DNA of 64,000 bases, taken from the NCBI RefSeq assembly GCF_000934685.1, contig NZ_JYNQ01000001.1, positions 248,001-312,000 on the forward strand, written 5' to 3'. This document shows, piece by piece, positions 35,842 to 45,254 of the stretch. The translations under genes were made by a program, and so were the position numbers. Position 1 is the first letter of the stretch, and every line of letters starts with the position of its first letter. Source of the stretch: Lacinutrix sp. Hel_I_90. GTDB taxonomy: Bacteria > Bacteroidota > Bacteroidia > Flavobacteriales > Flavobacteriaceae. The notes beneath the pieces were generated by a model. The model was given only the letters and a program-made list of their open reading frames with translations, had not been told where the DNA came from and ran no database searches.

Positions 35842-36981
35842 ATGGGTTATAATAGTATGAAAACGCAGATGAAAAGGATTTTCTTATCAATTACAATAAT
35901 ATTAACACTTGGGGTTAATAGCACGATTAATGCGCAAGAATCTGAAAACGAACAATTTATTGTGGTTTTAGATGCCGGTCATGGTGGTCGTGAACCCGGA
36001 AAAGTAGCTAAGAATGGATTAAAAGAGAAAGATATTACATTAAAAATTATCTTGGCTGTTGGTAAAGAATTGGAAAAAAATAAGGACATTAAAGTAATCT
36101 ATACACGAAAAACAGACACTTTTGTCGATTTGTTTGTTAGGGGAAGCATCGCTAATAAAGCGAATGCCGATTTATTTGTCTCTGTGCATTGTAATGCGCA
36201 TTATTCTCAGGCTTCAGGATCAGAGACCTATGTGCTTGGAATACATAGAAATGATACAAACTTCGAAGTTGCAAAAGCAGAAAACTCGGTAATATTTTTA
36301 GAAGATAATTATAAAGAAAATTATGGCGGATTTGATCCTAATTCTCCAGAGTCTTTTGTGGGATTAACGTTAATGCAAGAAGCCTATCTTGATCAAAGTA
36401 TTCAATTAGCAAAGAACATTCAGGATAATTTTACTTATTCACTAAAGCGTAAAAACCGTGGTGTTAAACAAGCTGGATTTATAGTATTGCACCAAACAGT
36501 TATGCCAAGCGTACTGGTAGAATCTGGTTTTATTACAAATAATGATGAAGGTAAATACTTGAACTCTTCTAAAGGACAAGCAGAAATGGCTTCTGCTATT
36601 TCAAAAGCCATTCTTAAATATAAAAACACAGTTGAATCCAATATTAGTGAGGCGACCTACAGTATCGAAGAAGCGATAGATATTACTCCGATTCCTTCAG
36701 AAGAAAACATTATTAGTAATGTTGTTTTTAAAGTGCAAATTGCTGCAGGATCTAACATATTAGAACCAAAACCTTCTAACTTTAAAGGACTGGAATCTGT
36801 TTCCCGTGAAAAGGAAGGAGCGTTTTATAAATATTTTTATGGTTACACTTCAGATTATAATAAAATCCAAACCATGGAAGAGTACGCGCAAAAAAAAGGA
36901 TTCAAAAGCGCTTTTATTGTCGCTTTTAAAGACGGAAAACACATAAGTTTAGAAAAAGCTCTAAATCAAGGCTCAAAATAA
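35842..36981 (+). CDS. N-acetylmuramoyl-L-alanine amidase with SPOR-like tail
   Basis: This 379-residue secreted amidase cuts peptide stems from murein during cell separation. The signal peptide (RIFLSITIILTLGVNSTINAQ) is followed by an Amidase_3 domain (about 38-260): VVLDAGHGGREPGK (zinc His and the Glu), SVHCNAHYSQASGSETYVLG (second His) and VLVESGFITNNDEG (catalytic Glu). The C-terminal part (about 290-365: FKVQIAAGSNI ... AFIVAF) resembles a SPOR-type domain that would target the septum. The ATG at 35842 or the one at 35857 could be the start. It is the first gene of a run of plus-strand envelope genes. Confidence 0.92.
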   Translation: MGYNSMKTQMKRIFLSITIILTLGVNSTINAQESENEQFIVVLDAGHGGREPGKVAKNGLKEKDITLKIILAVGKELEKNKDIKVIYTRKTDTFVDLFVRGSIANKANADLFVSVHCNAHYSQASGSETYVLGIHRNDTNFEVAKAENSVIFLEDNYKENYGGFDPNSPESFVGLTLMQEAYLDQSIQLAKNIQDNFTYSLKRKNRGVKQAGFIVLHQTVMPSVLVESGFITNNDEGKYLNSSKGQAEMASAISKAILKYKNTVESNISEATYSIEEAIDITPIPSEENIISNVVFKVQIAAGSNILEPKPSNFKGLESVSREKEGAFYKYFYGYTSDYNKIQTMEEYAQKKGFKSAFIVAFKDGKHISLEKALNQGSK

Positions 36982-37034
36982 CGATTTACTATTTATTTTA
37001 TTTTATTTTTGTTTTCAATCATAACCTTAAAATT

Positions 37035-38012
37035 TTGAAGATCTCAAGAGAAATTAAAACTGCCATTTTAGTCATTTTAGGAATAATACTATTCATATTT
37101 GGCTTCAGTTATTTAAAAGGCAATAATTTATTAGACGATTCACGTATAATTTATGCAGAATACGATAATGTAGATGGGCTAACACCATCGACTCCAGTGA
37201 CTATTAATGGTTATGCGGTGGGTAAAGTTCTAGAGATCTATTTTAAGGATGCTAGTTCTGGTGTTTTAGTCGTTAAAATGGATATTGATACGGCATTTGA
37301 GTTTTCTAAAAACAGTCAGGCATTATTGTATCAAAATGGGTTTATAGGTGGAAAAGCGGTAGCTATAATTCCCGCCTATGATGGTGGTGCAAATGCCGAG
37401 GACGGAGATTATTTACCAGGCACTGTTAAAGCTGGGATGACAGAGGTTTTAAACGATAGATTAGAGCCACTTCAGCATAAAGTTGAAAAAGTAATGTCTG
37501 AAACAGATACGCTTTTAGTCAACTTTAATTCTATTTTCGACAAAGAAACGAAAGCTAATTTAAAAGCAAGTGTCGCTAATTTGAATATAACAATTACTTC
37601 ATTTAACAAAACCACCAAAGCACTAAATGAAATTTTAGAAAGTAATAAGTCTAAATTAAGTAATACATTAACAAATGCTGAAAACATGACTGAAAATTTC
37701 TCTAAATTTTCAGATTCTCTGTCACAAATTAATTTAGCAGGGACTATTAAAAGTTTACAAGAAACAGTCGAAAAATTTGATAATGTATTGGCTAGTGTAG
37801 AAAGAGGTGACGGCTCTCTAGGGAAGTTGCTAAAGGACGAAAAAATGTATGATAATCTTACAGGAGCTTCTAAGCAAATGGAAGAATTGTTGCAAGACAT
37901 GAAGTTAAACCCTAAGCGTTATGTTCATTTTTCTCTCTTTGGAAAAAAACCAAAACGTTACGATGCGGAAGGCAATGAAATTGAAGATAGTACTGAAGAC
38001 CCTAAAGATTAA
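37035..38012 (+). CDS. MCE/MlaD family protein
   Basis: This 325-residue protein has one N-terminal helix (about 8-27) and an MCE domain (about 38-118, AEYDNVDGLTPSTPVTINGYAVGKVLEI). A helical region with coiled-coil character follows (about 150-280), ending in a charged tail. MCE proteins form hexameric rings that carry lipids between membranes, in Mla or Pqi/Let-type systems. No MlaE/MlaF homologue lies nearby. The start is TTG at 37035; no ATG is close. The gene is 53 bp after the amidase gene. Confidence 0.87.
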   Translation: MKISREIKTAILVILGIILFIFGFSYLKGNNLLDDSRIIYAEYDNVDGLTPSTPVTINGYAVGKVLEIYFKDASSGVLVVKMDIDTAFEFSKNSQALLYQNGFIGGKAVAIIPAYDGGANAEDGDYLPGTVKAGMTEVLNDRLEPLQHKVEKVMSETDTLLVNFNSIFDKETKANLKASVANLNITITSFNKTTKALNEILESNKSKLSNTLTNAENMTENFSKFSDSLSQINLAGTIKSLQETVEKFDNVLASVERGDGSLGKLLKDEKMYDNLTGASKQMEELLQDMKLNPKRYVHFSLFGKKPKRYDAEGNEIEDSTEDPKD

Positions 38013-38030
38013 ATGACATAAACCAAAATA

Positions 38031-39359
38031 ATGAATTACTTACCAAACATAATTTTCGCCATCATCCTCATAGCAGGAATTGGCTATTTTTCAAGAAACG
38101 TAAATAAACTTTGGCGTAACATCAAATTAGGTCAAGACAAAGATGTGAGTGATAATAAATCACAGCGTTGGAAAAACATGGCAATGATTGCTTTAGGGCA
38201 GAGCAAAATGGTTAAACGTCCTATATCAGGCTTTTTTCATGTTGTCGTTTACGTTGGTTTTATCATCATTAATATTGAAGTATTAGAAATTATAATTGAT
38301 GGCTTGTTTAGTGGTGTACTATATGAAGGCCATCGTATAGGCATGAGTTTCTTACCAGAGGCTGTTTATGGTTTTCTAATAGGAAGCTTTGAAATTCTGG
38401 CAGTGGGTGTTTTAATTGCGGTTATTATTTTCTGGTTGCGTAGAAATGTGATTAAACTTAAACGTTTTTTAAGTGCTGAAATGAAAGGTTGGCCTAAAAG
38501 TGATGCTAATATCATCCTCTATTTTGAAGTCGTATTAATGTGTTTGTTTTTAATAATGAATGCCACAGATGCTACTTTCCAAAGTTATAATTCAGGCAAT
38601 GTTATTAGTCAGTTTATCGCACCACTATTTTCTGGATTATCTGAAAGCAGTCTGCACCTGGTAGAAAGAAGTGCCTGGTGGTTGCATATTATTGGAATTT
38701 TAGTATTCTTAAATTATTTATACTTTTCAAAACATTTACACATTTTATTAGCGTTTCCAAATACCTATTACGGTAAATTAACACCTCAGGGACAATTTAA
38801 AAACAACGCTGCGGTGACTAAAGAAGTGATGCTCATGATGGATCCAGATGCAGACCCATTTGCAGCTCCAGCAGAAACGGAAACCGAAGAAGCACCAGCA
38901 AAATTTGGCGCAAGTGATGTACAGGATTTAAGTTGGGTAAACCTATTAAACGCCTATACGTGTACAGAATGTGGGCGTTGTACGAGCGAGTGTCCGGCAA
39001 ATCAAACGGGTAAAAAACTCTCTCCACGTAAAATTATGATGGATACGAGAGACCGCTTAGAAGAGGTTGGTAAAAATATAGATGCTAATAATGGAACGTT
39101 TGTAGATGATGGTAAACAATTATTAAATGATTATATTACTAAAGAAGAATTATGGGCTTGTACTACTTGTAATGCTTGTGTAGAAGCCTGTCCTGTGAGT
39201 ATAGATCCATTAAATATCATTATGGAAATGCGTCGTTATCTCGTTATGGAAGAAAGCGCAGCACCAATGGAGCTTAATAATATGATGACCAATATCGAAA
39301 ACAATGGTGCACCATGGCCTTATAATCAAATGGATAGATTAAATTGGAAAAACGAGTAA
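38031..39359 (+). CDS. 4Fe-4S oxidoreductase subunit with membrane domain (HdrC/NarI-like)
   Basis: This 442-residue protein has an N-terminal membrane domain of four to six helices (about 1-240), including the heme-type NarI-like stretch VKRPISGFFHVVVYVGF, then a linker rich in Glu/Ala/Pro (about 265-295) and two 4Fe-4S motifs, CTECGRCTSECP and CTTCNACVEACP (about 310-400). The probable partner is the cysteine-rich protein at 40499, as in heterodisulfide-reductase-like pairs. Electron acceptor and donor are unknown. Two unknown secreted proteins lie between the pair. A 120-bp gap with no gene follows. Confidence 0.87.
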   Translation: MNYLPNIIFAIILIAGIGYFSRNVNKLWRNIKLGQDKDVSDNKSQRWKNMAMIALGQSKMVKRPISGFFHVVVYVGFIIINIEVLEIIIDGLFSGVLYEGHRIGMSFLPEAVYGFLIGSFEILAVGVLIAVIIFWLRRNVIKLKRFLSAEMKGWPKSDANIILYFEVVLMCLFLIMNATDATFQSYNSGNVISQFIAPLFSGLSESSLHLVERSAWWLHIIGILVFLNYLYFSKHLHILLAFPNTYYGKLTPQGQFKNNAAVTKEVMLMMDPDADPFAAPAETETEEAPAKFGASDVQDLSWVNLLNAYTCTECGRCTSECPANQTGKKLSPRKIMMDTRDRLEEVGKNIDANNGTFVDDGKQLLNDYITKEELWACTTCNACVEACPVSIDPLNIIMEMRRYLVMEESAAPMELNNMMTNIENNGAPWPYNQMDRLNWKNE

Positions 39360-39480
39360 AATAATTTCAGACACCTGCTGGACAGTAGGGAAATAACCTC
39401 AAGGTTAGGCTTTCGGCAGCGGCTCTTTTCATGGACCTCTATAAAGATTAATTGCTTAACTTAAATTGGACAAATTTTAA

Positions 39481-39822
39481 ATGCATACAAGAGAAGTCAC
39501 ATACAAGCTAATCATGATCTTTTTTCTGGTATCTGCATTTCAAATGGTTTTTGCGCAAGCCTATAAAAAAGACTCCTTACAAATAAAGGCCTATACAGAA
39601 ATAGAGTTCAGAAATGGTCAGCCCCTAGGTATTACTCTAAAGAAAGTGTTTTGTGATTACTGTTCAGAAAAACAGTTAAAACTATTAGGAGAAGATGCTA
39701 TTAGGCGAACAGCTAGCGAAAAACACGACCCCAAGAATACACTAAAAAACGGTAAAAAGAAATTAGCCGTTTATATTAGAATAGCAAAAACAGATTTTGC
39801 GGCAATAAGAGAAGATAATTAA
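39481..39822 (+). CDS. Hypothetical secreted protein, 113 residues
   Basis: A signal peptide (VTYKLIMIFFLVSAFQMVFAQ) is followed by a small basic domain. A CxxC pair occurs in VFCDYCSEKQLK (about residue 60), and the C-terminal half has KNGKKKLAVYIRIAKTD. The CxxC could bind a metal or form a disulfide. I do not recognise a family. It starts 121 bp after the Fe-S oxidoreductase subunit, 24 bp before the next unknown gene, with no terminator seen, so it is probably in the same operon. Confidence 0.65.
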   Translation: MHTREVTYKLIMIFFLVSAFQMVFAQAYKKDSLQIKAYTEIEFRNGQPLGITLKKVFCDYCSEKQLKLLGEDAIRRTASEKHDPKNTLKNGKKKLAVYIRIAKTDFAAIREDN

Positions 39823-39846
39823 ACTAATTAAATAACACCTTAAATT

Positions 39847-40497
39847 ATGAGTCGTTCAAAGTTATTAATTGTAGTACTATTATTTTTAGGGAGCCATTCT
39901 AAAGGTTTTTCTCAGGATAATAAGATTTCTAAAGCGCTTGATACAGTAGCTTTAAAAATGTTTGAAAATTTTAATGATAAAGATTATGATGCGCTCATGG
40001 ATATGACGTATCTAAAATTGTTTGAAATCGTTCCTAAGGAATCTATGCTTTCTGTTATAAAAGCAATGCTTGAAGGAAACGACGAGTTTTCAATAGAGAT
40101 TCCAAAAGAAATTCCCAATTATAAAATATCAAAGGTTTTTAACGCCGAGGAGAAGGATTTACAATATGCATTTTTATCCTATGATATGAAAATGACTATG
40201 ATATTTAAAAATCAAGACTTTGATGATGAAGCTCAAGAAATGATGATTAAAATGATGGGAGTACAAGGTATGGAAGTCGAATTTATCTCTGAAAACACTC
40301 TAAAAGCAATAATAAAAAATAGTATTACTATTTTTCTTAAAGATAATTCTACAGGTAAGAAGACAGATAACAATTGGTATATGTTAAATTACGATGCAGA
40401 CTCCCCATTATTATTTCAACTATTATCAACGGATATTATTGAAAAAGCCAAAGAATATAAACAAAACTTAATGTTAGAAAGCAAAAAGAATAATTAG
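39847..40497 (+). CDS. Hypothetical secreted protein, 216 residues
   Basis: A signal peptide (KLLIVVLLFLGSHSKGFSQ) leads into a protein of helices and strands. FENFNDKDYDALMDMTY (about 40-56) and NNWYMLNYDADSPLLFQLL near the end resemble the shape of small alpha/beta folds of NTF2 type, but this is only an impression. I do not recognise a named family. Its stop is 1 bp before the start codon of the next Fe-S protein gene, which suggests translational coupling. Confidence 0.65.
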   Translation: MSRSKLLIVVLLFLGSHSKGFSQDNKISKALDTVALKMFENFNDKDYDALMDMTYLKLFEIVPKESMLSVIKAMLEGNDEFSIEIPKEIPNYKISKVFNAEEKDLQYAFLSYDMKMTMIFKNQDFDDEAQEMMIKMMGVQGMEVEFISENTLKAIIKNSITIFLKDNSTGKKTDNNWYMLNYDADSPLLFQLLSTDIIEKAKEYKQNLMLESKKNN

Positions 40498-40498
40498 C

Positions 40499-41290
40499 AT
40501 GAGCGAACAATTAATAGTGCCAACTATGGCAGAAATGATGGCAGAAGGTAAACAACCAGAAGTATTATTCTGGGTGGGTTGTGCTGGAAGCTTTGATGAT
40601 AGAGCAAAAAAAATAACCAAAGCTTTTGTAAAACTGCTTAACAGAGCTAATGTCTCTTTTGCCGTTTTAGGAGCAGAGGAAAGCTGTACTGGTGATCCTG
40701 CAAAAAGAGCAGGGAATGAATTTTTGTTTCAAATGCAGGCCGTTACTAATATTGAAGTAATGAATGCTTACGAAATTAGAAAAATTGTAACGGCTTGTCC
40801 ACATTGTTTTAATACACTTAAAAACGAATATCCCGGTTTAGGTGGTACTTATGATGTGGTTCACCACACACAGTTTTTAAAAGATTTATTAGATGCAGGA
40901 CGCTTAACCATAGAAGGGGGACAATTTAAAGGCAAACGTATTACATTTCATGATCCTTGTTATTTAGGTCGTGCAAATAATGTATATGAAGCACCAAGAG
41001 ATTTAATTAGAAAATTGGATGCAGAGTTGGTAGAAATGAAAAGCTGCAAATCTCGCGGATTATGCTGTGGTGCTGGAGGTGCACAGATGTTTAAGGATGC
41101 AGAGCCAGGTGATAAGGAAGTTAATATTGAACGTACAGAACAAGCCTTGGAAACCAAGCCTCAAATTATCGCTGCGGGTTGCCCTTTTTGTAACACCATG
41201 ATGACAGACGGTGTTAAAGGCAAAGAAAAAGAAAGTGAAATAGCAGTTATGGATATTGCGGAGTTAATCGCTAACGCCCAAGATTTATAA
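40499..41290 (+). CDS. Cysteine-rich (CCG) Fe-S protein, HdrB-like
   Basis: This 263-residue cytosolic protein has two CCG-type cysteine-rich domains: VGCAGSFDDRAKKI with CTGDP and TACPHCFNTLKNEYP, then HDPCYLGRANNVYEAPR, LCCGAGGAQMF and AGCPFCNTMM. Such domains hold non-cubane 4Fe-4S clusters, as in HdrB, GlpC and succinate-dehydrogenase relatives. It is the likely soluble subunit of the membrane protein at 38031. The start codon follows the stop of the preceding gene by 1 bp. Confidence 0.9.
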   Translation: MSEQLIVPTMAEMMAEGKQPEVLFWVGCAGSFDDRAKKITKAFVKLLNRANVSFAVLGAEESCTGDPAKRAGNEFLFQMQAVTNIEVMNAYEIRKIVTACPHCFNTLKNEYPGLGGTYDVVHHTQFLKDLLDAGRLTIEGGQFKGKRITFHDPCYLGRANNVYEAPRDLIRKLDAELVEMKSCKSRGLCCGAGGAQMFKDAEPGDKEVNIERTEQALETKPQIIAAGCPFCNTMMTDGVKGKEKESEIAVMDIAELIANAQDL

Positions 41291-41297
41291 GACATAC

Positions 41298-41813
41298 ATG
41301 TTTACCAATTCAGAACTAAACATTGAGACACTACCCAAAGCGGAAGAAGTTATTTTAAACCCAATTTCTAAAAGTTATTTAACCATTCTGTTTATTAATA
41401 TTTTTATTCAATATGGTATTTTATTTGGATTTATAATTCTGGCACGCGTTTTTTTAAAAGAAGCGTGGGTGATTAATGTTTTTTGGTATGTCTTGTCTGT
41501 TTTGGTATTTTTATTTGTGTTTCAAAGCACTATTAGTTATTTAGGCTTTAAAAAGCGAGGTTATGCGCTAAGGACACAAGACATTATTTATGCAAAAGGC
41601 GTGTTAAATTATAAAAGAACAACAGTTCCGTTTATTAGAATTCAACATTTAGAAACCAAGCAAAGTTTTATTGCCAAGAAATTGAAGTTAGCTTCACTGC
41701 ACGTTTACACTGCAGGCGAATCTGGTGGAGATTTATCTATTAACGGTCTGCCTATGGACGAAGCTGATAGCATTAACGCGCTCTTAACCCGTAAGATTAA
41801 TGAGCGCGTTTAA
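41298..41813 (+). CDS. PH domain membrane protein (YdbS-like)
   Basis: This 171-residue protein has two membrane helices (about 30-85) and one bacterial PH domain (DUF304/bPH_2) with YALRTQDIIYAKGVLNYKRTTVPFIRIQHLET. It lies 7 bp after the HdrB-like gene and overlaps the next gene by 14 bp. YdbS and YdbT pairs in other bacteria have the same order; their role is unknown, perhaps envelope-related. Confidence 0.88.
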   Translation: MFTNSELNIETLPKAEEVILNPISKSYLTILFINIFIQYGILFGFIILARVFLKEAWVINVFWYVLSVLVFLFVFQSTISYLGFKKRGYALRTQDIIYAKGVLNYKRTTVPFIRIQHLETKQSFIAKKLKLASLHVYTAGESGGDLSINGLPMDEADSINALLTRKINERV

Positions 41814-43308
41814 CTTTCAAGAGCCTTCAAGACAATCCGTAAAAGGAATTGCTGTACTTTTTGGATTAAATGGTTACAAAATAATTAAAAGTCTTTTTGT
41901 ATTAATTGCAGCGTTTTCTTATAGTTTAATTAGTAACGGTGCTGTGTTTGGTGTGTCAATAAATACAGTATTGCTCATCTTTGCTTTAATAGTACTGATG
42001 GTCTTAACAAGATCAATTCTTCAATATTTAAATTTTAAATTTCATGTTTCCAGCGATGATTTTTTCCTTTCAAAAGGGATTATCAACAAAGAAAAAATAA
42101 CAGTTTCAAAATCTAAAATTCAAAATATCTACATCAAACAGAATGTGTTACAGCAGATTATTAATGTTGTTCAATTAGATATAGAAACCGCAGGTGACTC
42201 AAAAGCAGAAGTTAAGATTACAGCTTTAAGTAGAGAAAAGGCGATAGCTTTAAAAGAAACATTGCTATCGGATAGTAATAAGCAAGTAGCAATAGAATCT
42301 ACTGAATCTATAAAAGAAGAAGAAGAAGACAATATCTACTATAAAGCATCCATTAGAAAACTGCTTTTGGAAGGTTTGAGTCAAAATCATATTAAAAGTT
42401 TTCTACTAATCGCTGGATTTATAGGAGGTCTGTACTCAACTTACGAAGATTTTTTAGACACACTAAAAATAGGAGAGACCTTTGAAAAGTTTATGACTCA
42501 AAATGAAGATTCTATTGGTTTTCTTATCGTCTTGTCTTTTATTGTTCTAATAATTGCATTACTAATTTCAGTACTCTTTTCACTGGTAAACACCTTTTTG
42601 CTCAACTTTGATTTGCAAGTCATTGAACACAAAAAAACAGTTGAAATAAAAAAAGGATTATTTAATAAAGTAGCTATTAATTTATCACCCTCTAGAATTC
42701 AGAATATTGAAATTGTAACGAATAGACTGAAGCAGTATTTTGGATTAAATACACTGGTAATAAAACAAGCTATGGTTGATAAAAAGTTACATAAGCACTT
42801 TTCTATAGTAGGATTGAGTGCTTCGCAAGTGACTTATTTATCTCAGAAATTAATTAAACGTTTTAAAGTCATTCAAGAAAAAGCAAAACCTGAAAAATAT
42901 TATATCCGTATTCTATTTTTTAAAGCGCTTTTCCCTTTTCTTTTCTTTAATAGCTTAAGCTTTCTAGTTTTTAATACCAGTTTTTGGGTGGTAAACTTAA
43001 TTTTGGTTCCAGTAATTTTAGTACTTATTTATTGGCGATACAAAAAAGCATATTACAGTATAGATGCGGCTATTTTGGTTGTTGGTAGTGGTGCTGTTTC
43101 TACCATTACGCAAGTATTAGAAACACATAAAATTCAAGCTGTAGCTACCAAGCAAAGCATATTTCAAAAAATGAGAAGAATAGCTACAGTGCAAGTATTT
43201 ACAGCATCAAAAGTAACTGATATACTGTATGTTAAAGAAGATGCCGCAAATGCTATAACTAATTATTTATTATATCAAGTAGAATCGCAGCAAAAAGATT
43301 GGATGTAA
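41800..43308 (+). CDS. PH domain membrane protein (YdbT-like)
   Basis: This 502-residue protein has three bPH_2-type segments (near FKFHVSSDDFFLSKGIINKEKITVSK, LNFDLQVIEHKKTVEIKKGLF and YYSIDAAILVVGSGAVSTITQ) alternating with membrane helix pairs. Repeated SKIQNIYIKQ/SRIQNIEIV strings are typical. It is the second member of a YdbS/YdbT pair, with a 14-bp overlap that suggests coupled translation. Confidence 0.88.
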   Translation: MSAFNFQEPSRQSVKGIAVLFGLNGYKIIKSLFVLIAAFSYSLISNGAVFGVSINTVLLIFALIVLMVLTRSILQYLNFKFHVSSDDFFLSKGIINKEKITVSKSKIQNIYIKQNVLQQIINVVQLDIETAGDSKAEVKITALSREKAIALKETLLSDSNKQVAIESTESIKEEEEDNIYYKASIRKLLLEGLSQNHIKSFLLIAGFIGGLYSTYEDFLDTLKIGETFEKFMTQNEDSIGFLIVLSFIVLIIALLISVLFSLVNTFLLNFDLQVIEHKKTVEIKKGLFNKVAINLSPSRIQNIEIVTNRLKQYFGLNTLVIKQAMVDKKLHKHFSIVGLSASQVTYLSQKLIKRFKVIQEKAKPEKYYIRILFFKALFPFLFFNSLSFLVFNTSFWVVNLILVPVILVLIYWRYKKAYYSIDAAILVVGSGAVSTITQVLETHKIQAVATKQSIFQKMRRIATVQVFTASKVTDILYVKEDAANAITNYLLYQVESQQKDWM

Positions 43309-43351
43309 AACTGTATTTTTGCAATATCATTAATGACTAAAAAAACAAATC

Positions 43352-43837
43352 GTGCTAGTAGAATTTAATACTTTACCAGAAGAATCAAAAATCTGGATCT
43401 ATCAGGCTAATCGTTCATTTTCTGAAATTGAGCTTGAGCAAATAAAGGAGAAACTCAATACTTTTATTGCAAACTGGACCGCGCACGGAAGCGATTTAGA
43501 AGCAGGATACGAGATTCGCTACAAACGGTTTATCATATTAGCCATAAATCAGGAGTCTCAGGCCGCAACGGGCTGTAGTATTGACGCTTCTGTACATTTT
43601 ATACAACAATTAGAAAAAGAGTATGATGTGGATTTAATGGATAAAATGAATGTATCCTATAAACAAGGTGAATACGTGGCTTATAAAACCTTGACTGATT
43701 TTAGAATCATGGCAAAACAAAAGGCCGTGTCTAAAAACACAATTGTTTTTAATAATTTGGTGACTAATATTGCAGAGTTTAATGAAAATTGGGAAGTACC
43801 GGCGAGTGAGAGCTGGCACAATAGATTTATTAATTAA
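43352..43837 (+). CDS. Conserved flavobacterial protein, 161 residues (misnamed ABC transporter ATPase in databases)
   Basis: It starts at GTG and has no Walker motifs and no membrane helix. Typical strings are LPEESKIWIYQANRSF near the N-terminus, TAHGSDLEAGYEIRYKRFIIL (about 47-67), and the central TGCSIDASVHFIQQLEKEYDVDLMDKMNVSY. Similar proteins are often annotated as ABC-transporter ATPase without support. The role is unknown. It is 43 bp after the PH-domain gene and may share the operon. Confidence 0.75.
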   Translation: MLVEFNTLPEESKIWIYQANRSFSEIELEQIKEKLNTFIANWTAHGSDLEAGYEIRYKRFIILAINQESQAATGCSIDASVHFIQQLEKEYDVDLMDKMNVSYKQGEYVAYKTLTDFRIMAKQKAVSKNTIVFNNLVTNIAEFNENWEVPASESWHNRFIN

Positions 43838-43898
43838 ATTATTTTCCATTTAATATCCCCTTAAAAACATCTCTTCTTTCCAATAGAATCATCACTTT

Positions 43899-45122
43899 AT
43901 GACTAATGAAATTATTTTATTAAACATCTCTGGACAAGACAAACCAGGACTTACCTCAAGTTTAACAGCTGTTTTAGCACAGTACGATGCAAAAATATTA
44001 GATATTGGACAGGCAAACATACATGAAACATTATCATTAGGAATATTATTTGAAATCGAATCTGGAGAAAGTTCAGCTCCCGTTTTAAAAGAGTTGCTAT
44101 TTAAGTCTTACGAACTTGGAATCAAAGCTAAGTTTACACCTATTACACTAGATGATTACGAACACTGGGTCACGCTCCAAGGTAAAGACCGTTATATCGT
44201 TACTATTTTAGGTGAAAAATTATCGGCAGAGCAAATATCAAAAGTCACTGAAATAATTTCAGAAAAGAATTTGAATATAGATGCGATAAAACGATTGACT
44301 GGTCGTACATCGCTTATAAAAAAAGAAGACTATCCCAGAGCCTCAATAGAGTTGTCTATAAGAGGTAAAATAGAAGATAAAGCCGATATCACTAAAAAAT
44401 TCATGCAGGTTTCCAGAGATTTGGATGTTGATATTGCCTTTCAGGAAGACAATATTTACAGACGAAACAGACGTTTGGTTTGCTTCGATATGGATTCTAC
44501 GTTAATACAAGCCGAAGTGATTGATAAATTGGCTGAATTGGCTGGTGTTGGCGATGAAGTAAAAGCAATAACAGAAGCTGCAATGCAAGGAGAAATAGAC
44601 TTTAATGAAAGTTTTATCAGTCGCATGAAACTACTAAAAGGATTGCGTGAAGACGTGCTTCATGATGTTGCTATTAATCTACCACTTACTAAAGGTGTGA
44701 GAAGACTCATGGATGCATTACAAAGTTATGGATTTAAAACCGCTATTCTTTCTGGGGGATTCACTTATTTTGGTCATTATTTACAAAAAGAATTGGGAAT
44801 AGATTACGTCTATGCAAATCAGCTTGAAATTATAGATGGTGTTTTAACGGGGGGGTATCTTGGAGAGATTGTTGATGGTAATAAGAAAGCAGAATATCTC
44901 AAAGAAATTGCAGAAAAAGAAGGGTTGAATATTAGTCAAACTATTGCTGTTGGCGATGGCGCTAACGATTTACCAATGCTTAATCTTGCAGGATTAGGGA
45001 TTGCTTTTCATGCCAAACCCACGGTAAAAGACAATGCGCATAGTTCTATATCAAGCATTGGATTAGATGGGGTGCTATATTTGTTAGGTTACCATGACAA
45101 GCATATAGATTTGATGGATTAG
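43899..45122 (+). CDS. serB: Phosphoserine phosphatase SerB, with N-terminal ACT domains
   Basis: This 407-residue enzyme dephosphorylates phosphoserine in the last step of serine synthesis. ACT-like domains (about 1-175) precede a HAD domain (about 190-400) with FDMDSTLIQAEVIDKLAE (DxDST motif, nucleophile Asp), ILSGGFTYFG (motif II), and AVGDGANDLPML (motif IV). The ACT part suggests serine feedback. It is a single gene, 61 bp after the previous one. Confidence 0.94.
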   Translation: MTNEIILLNISGQDKPGLTSSLTAVLAQYDAKILDIGQANIHETLSLGILFEIESGESSAPVLKELLFKSYELGIKAKFTPITLDDYEHWVTLQGKDRYIVTILGEKLSAEQISKVTEIISEKNLNIDAIKRLTGRTSLIKKEDYPRASIELSIRGKIEDKADITKKFMQVSRDLDVDIAFQEDNIYRRNRRLVCFDMDSTLIQAEVIDKLAELAGVGDEVKAITEAAMQGEIDFNESFISRMKLLKGLREDVLHDVAINLPLTKGVRRLMDALQSYGFKTAILSGGFTYFGHYLQKELGIDYVYANQLEIIDGVLTGGYLGEIVDGNKKAEYLKEIAEKEGLNISQTIAVGDGANDLPMLNLAGLGIAFHAKPTVKDNAHSSISSIGLDGVLYLLGYHDKHIDLMD

Positions 45123-45254
45123 ACTGCTGTAAAAATTGTTTACAACATTCCTTATAAATCTATCATAAAGGCTTTAATAATAGTGAGGAAAATAATAACT
45201 TGGCATAGTTTTTAGTTGTTATATAACATAACACTTCAAAAAAGAGAACACTAC

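Noticed and set aside
39360-39480. Small RNA or gene in the gap after the Fe-S membrane subunit
   Set aside because: Short inverted repeats (AACCT/AGGTT) are present but no conserved RNA or ORF could be supported.
45190-45215. Sigma-54-like TTGGCATAGTTTTTAG before the GH3 gene
   Set aside because: The GC element of sigma-54 promoters (TGC at -12) is absent and spacing does not fit.
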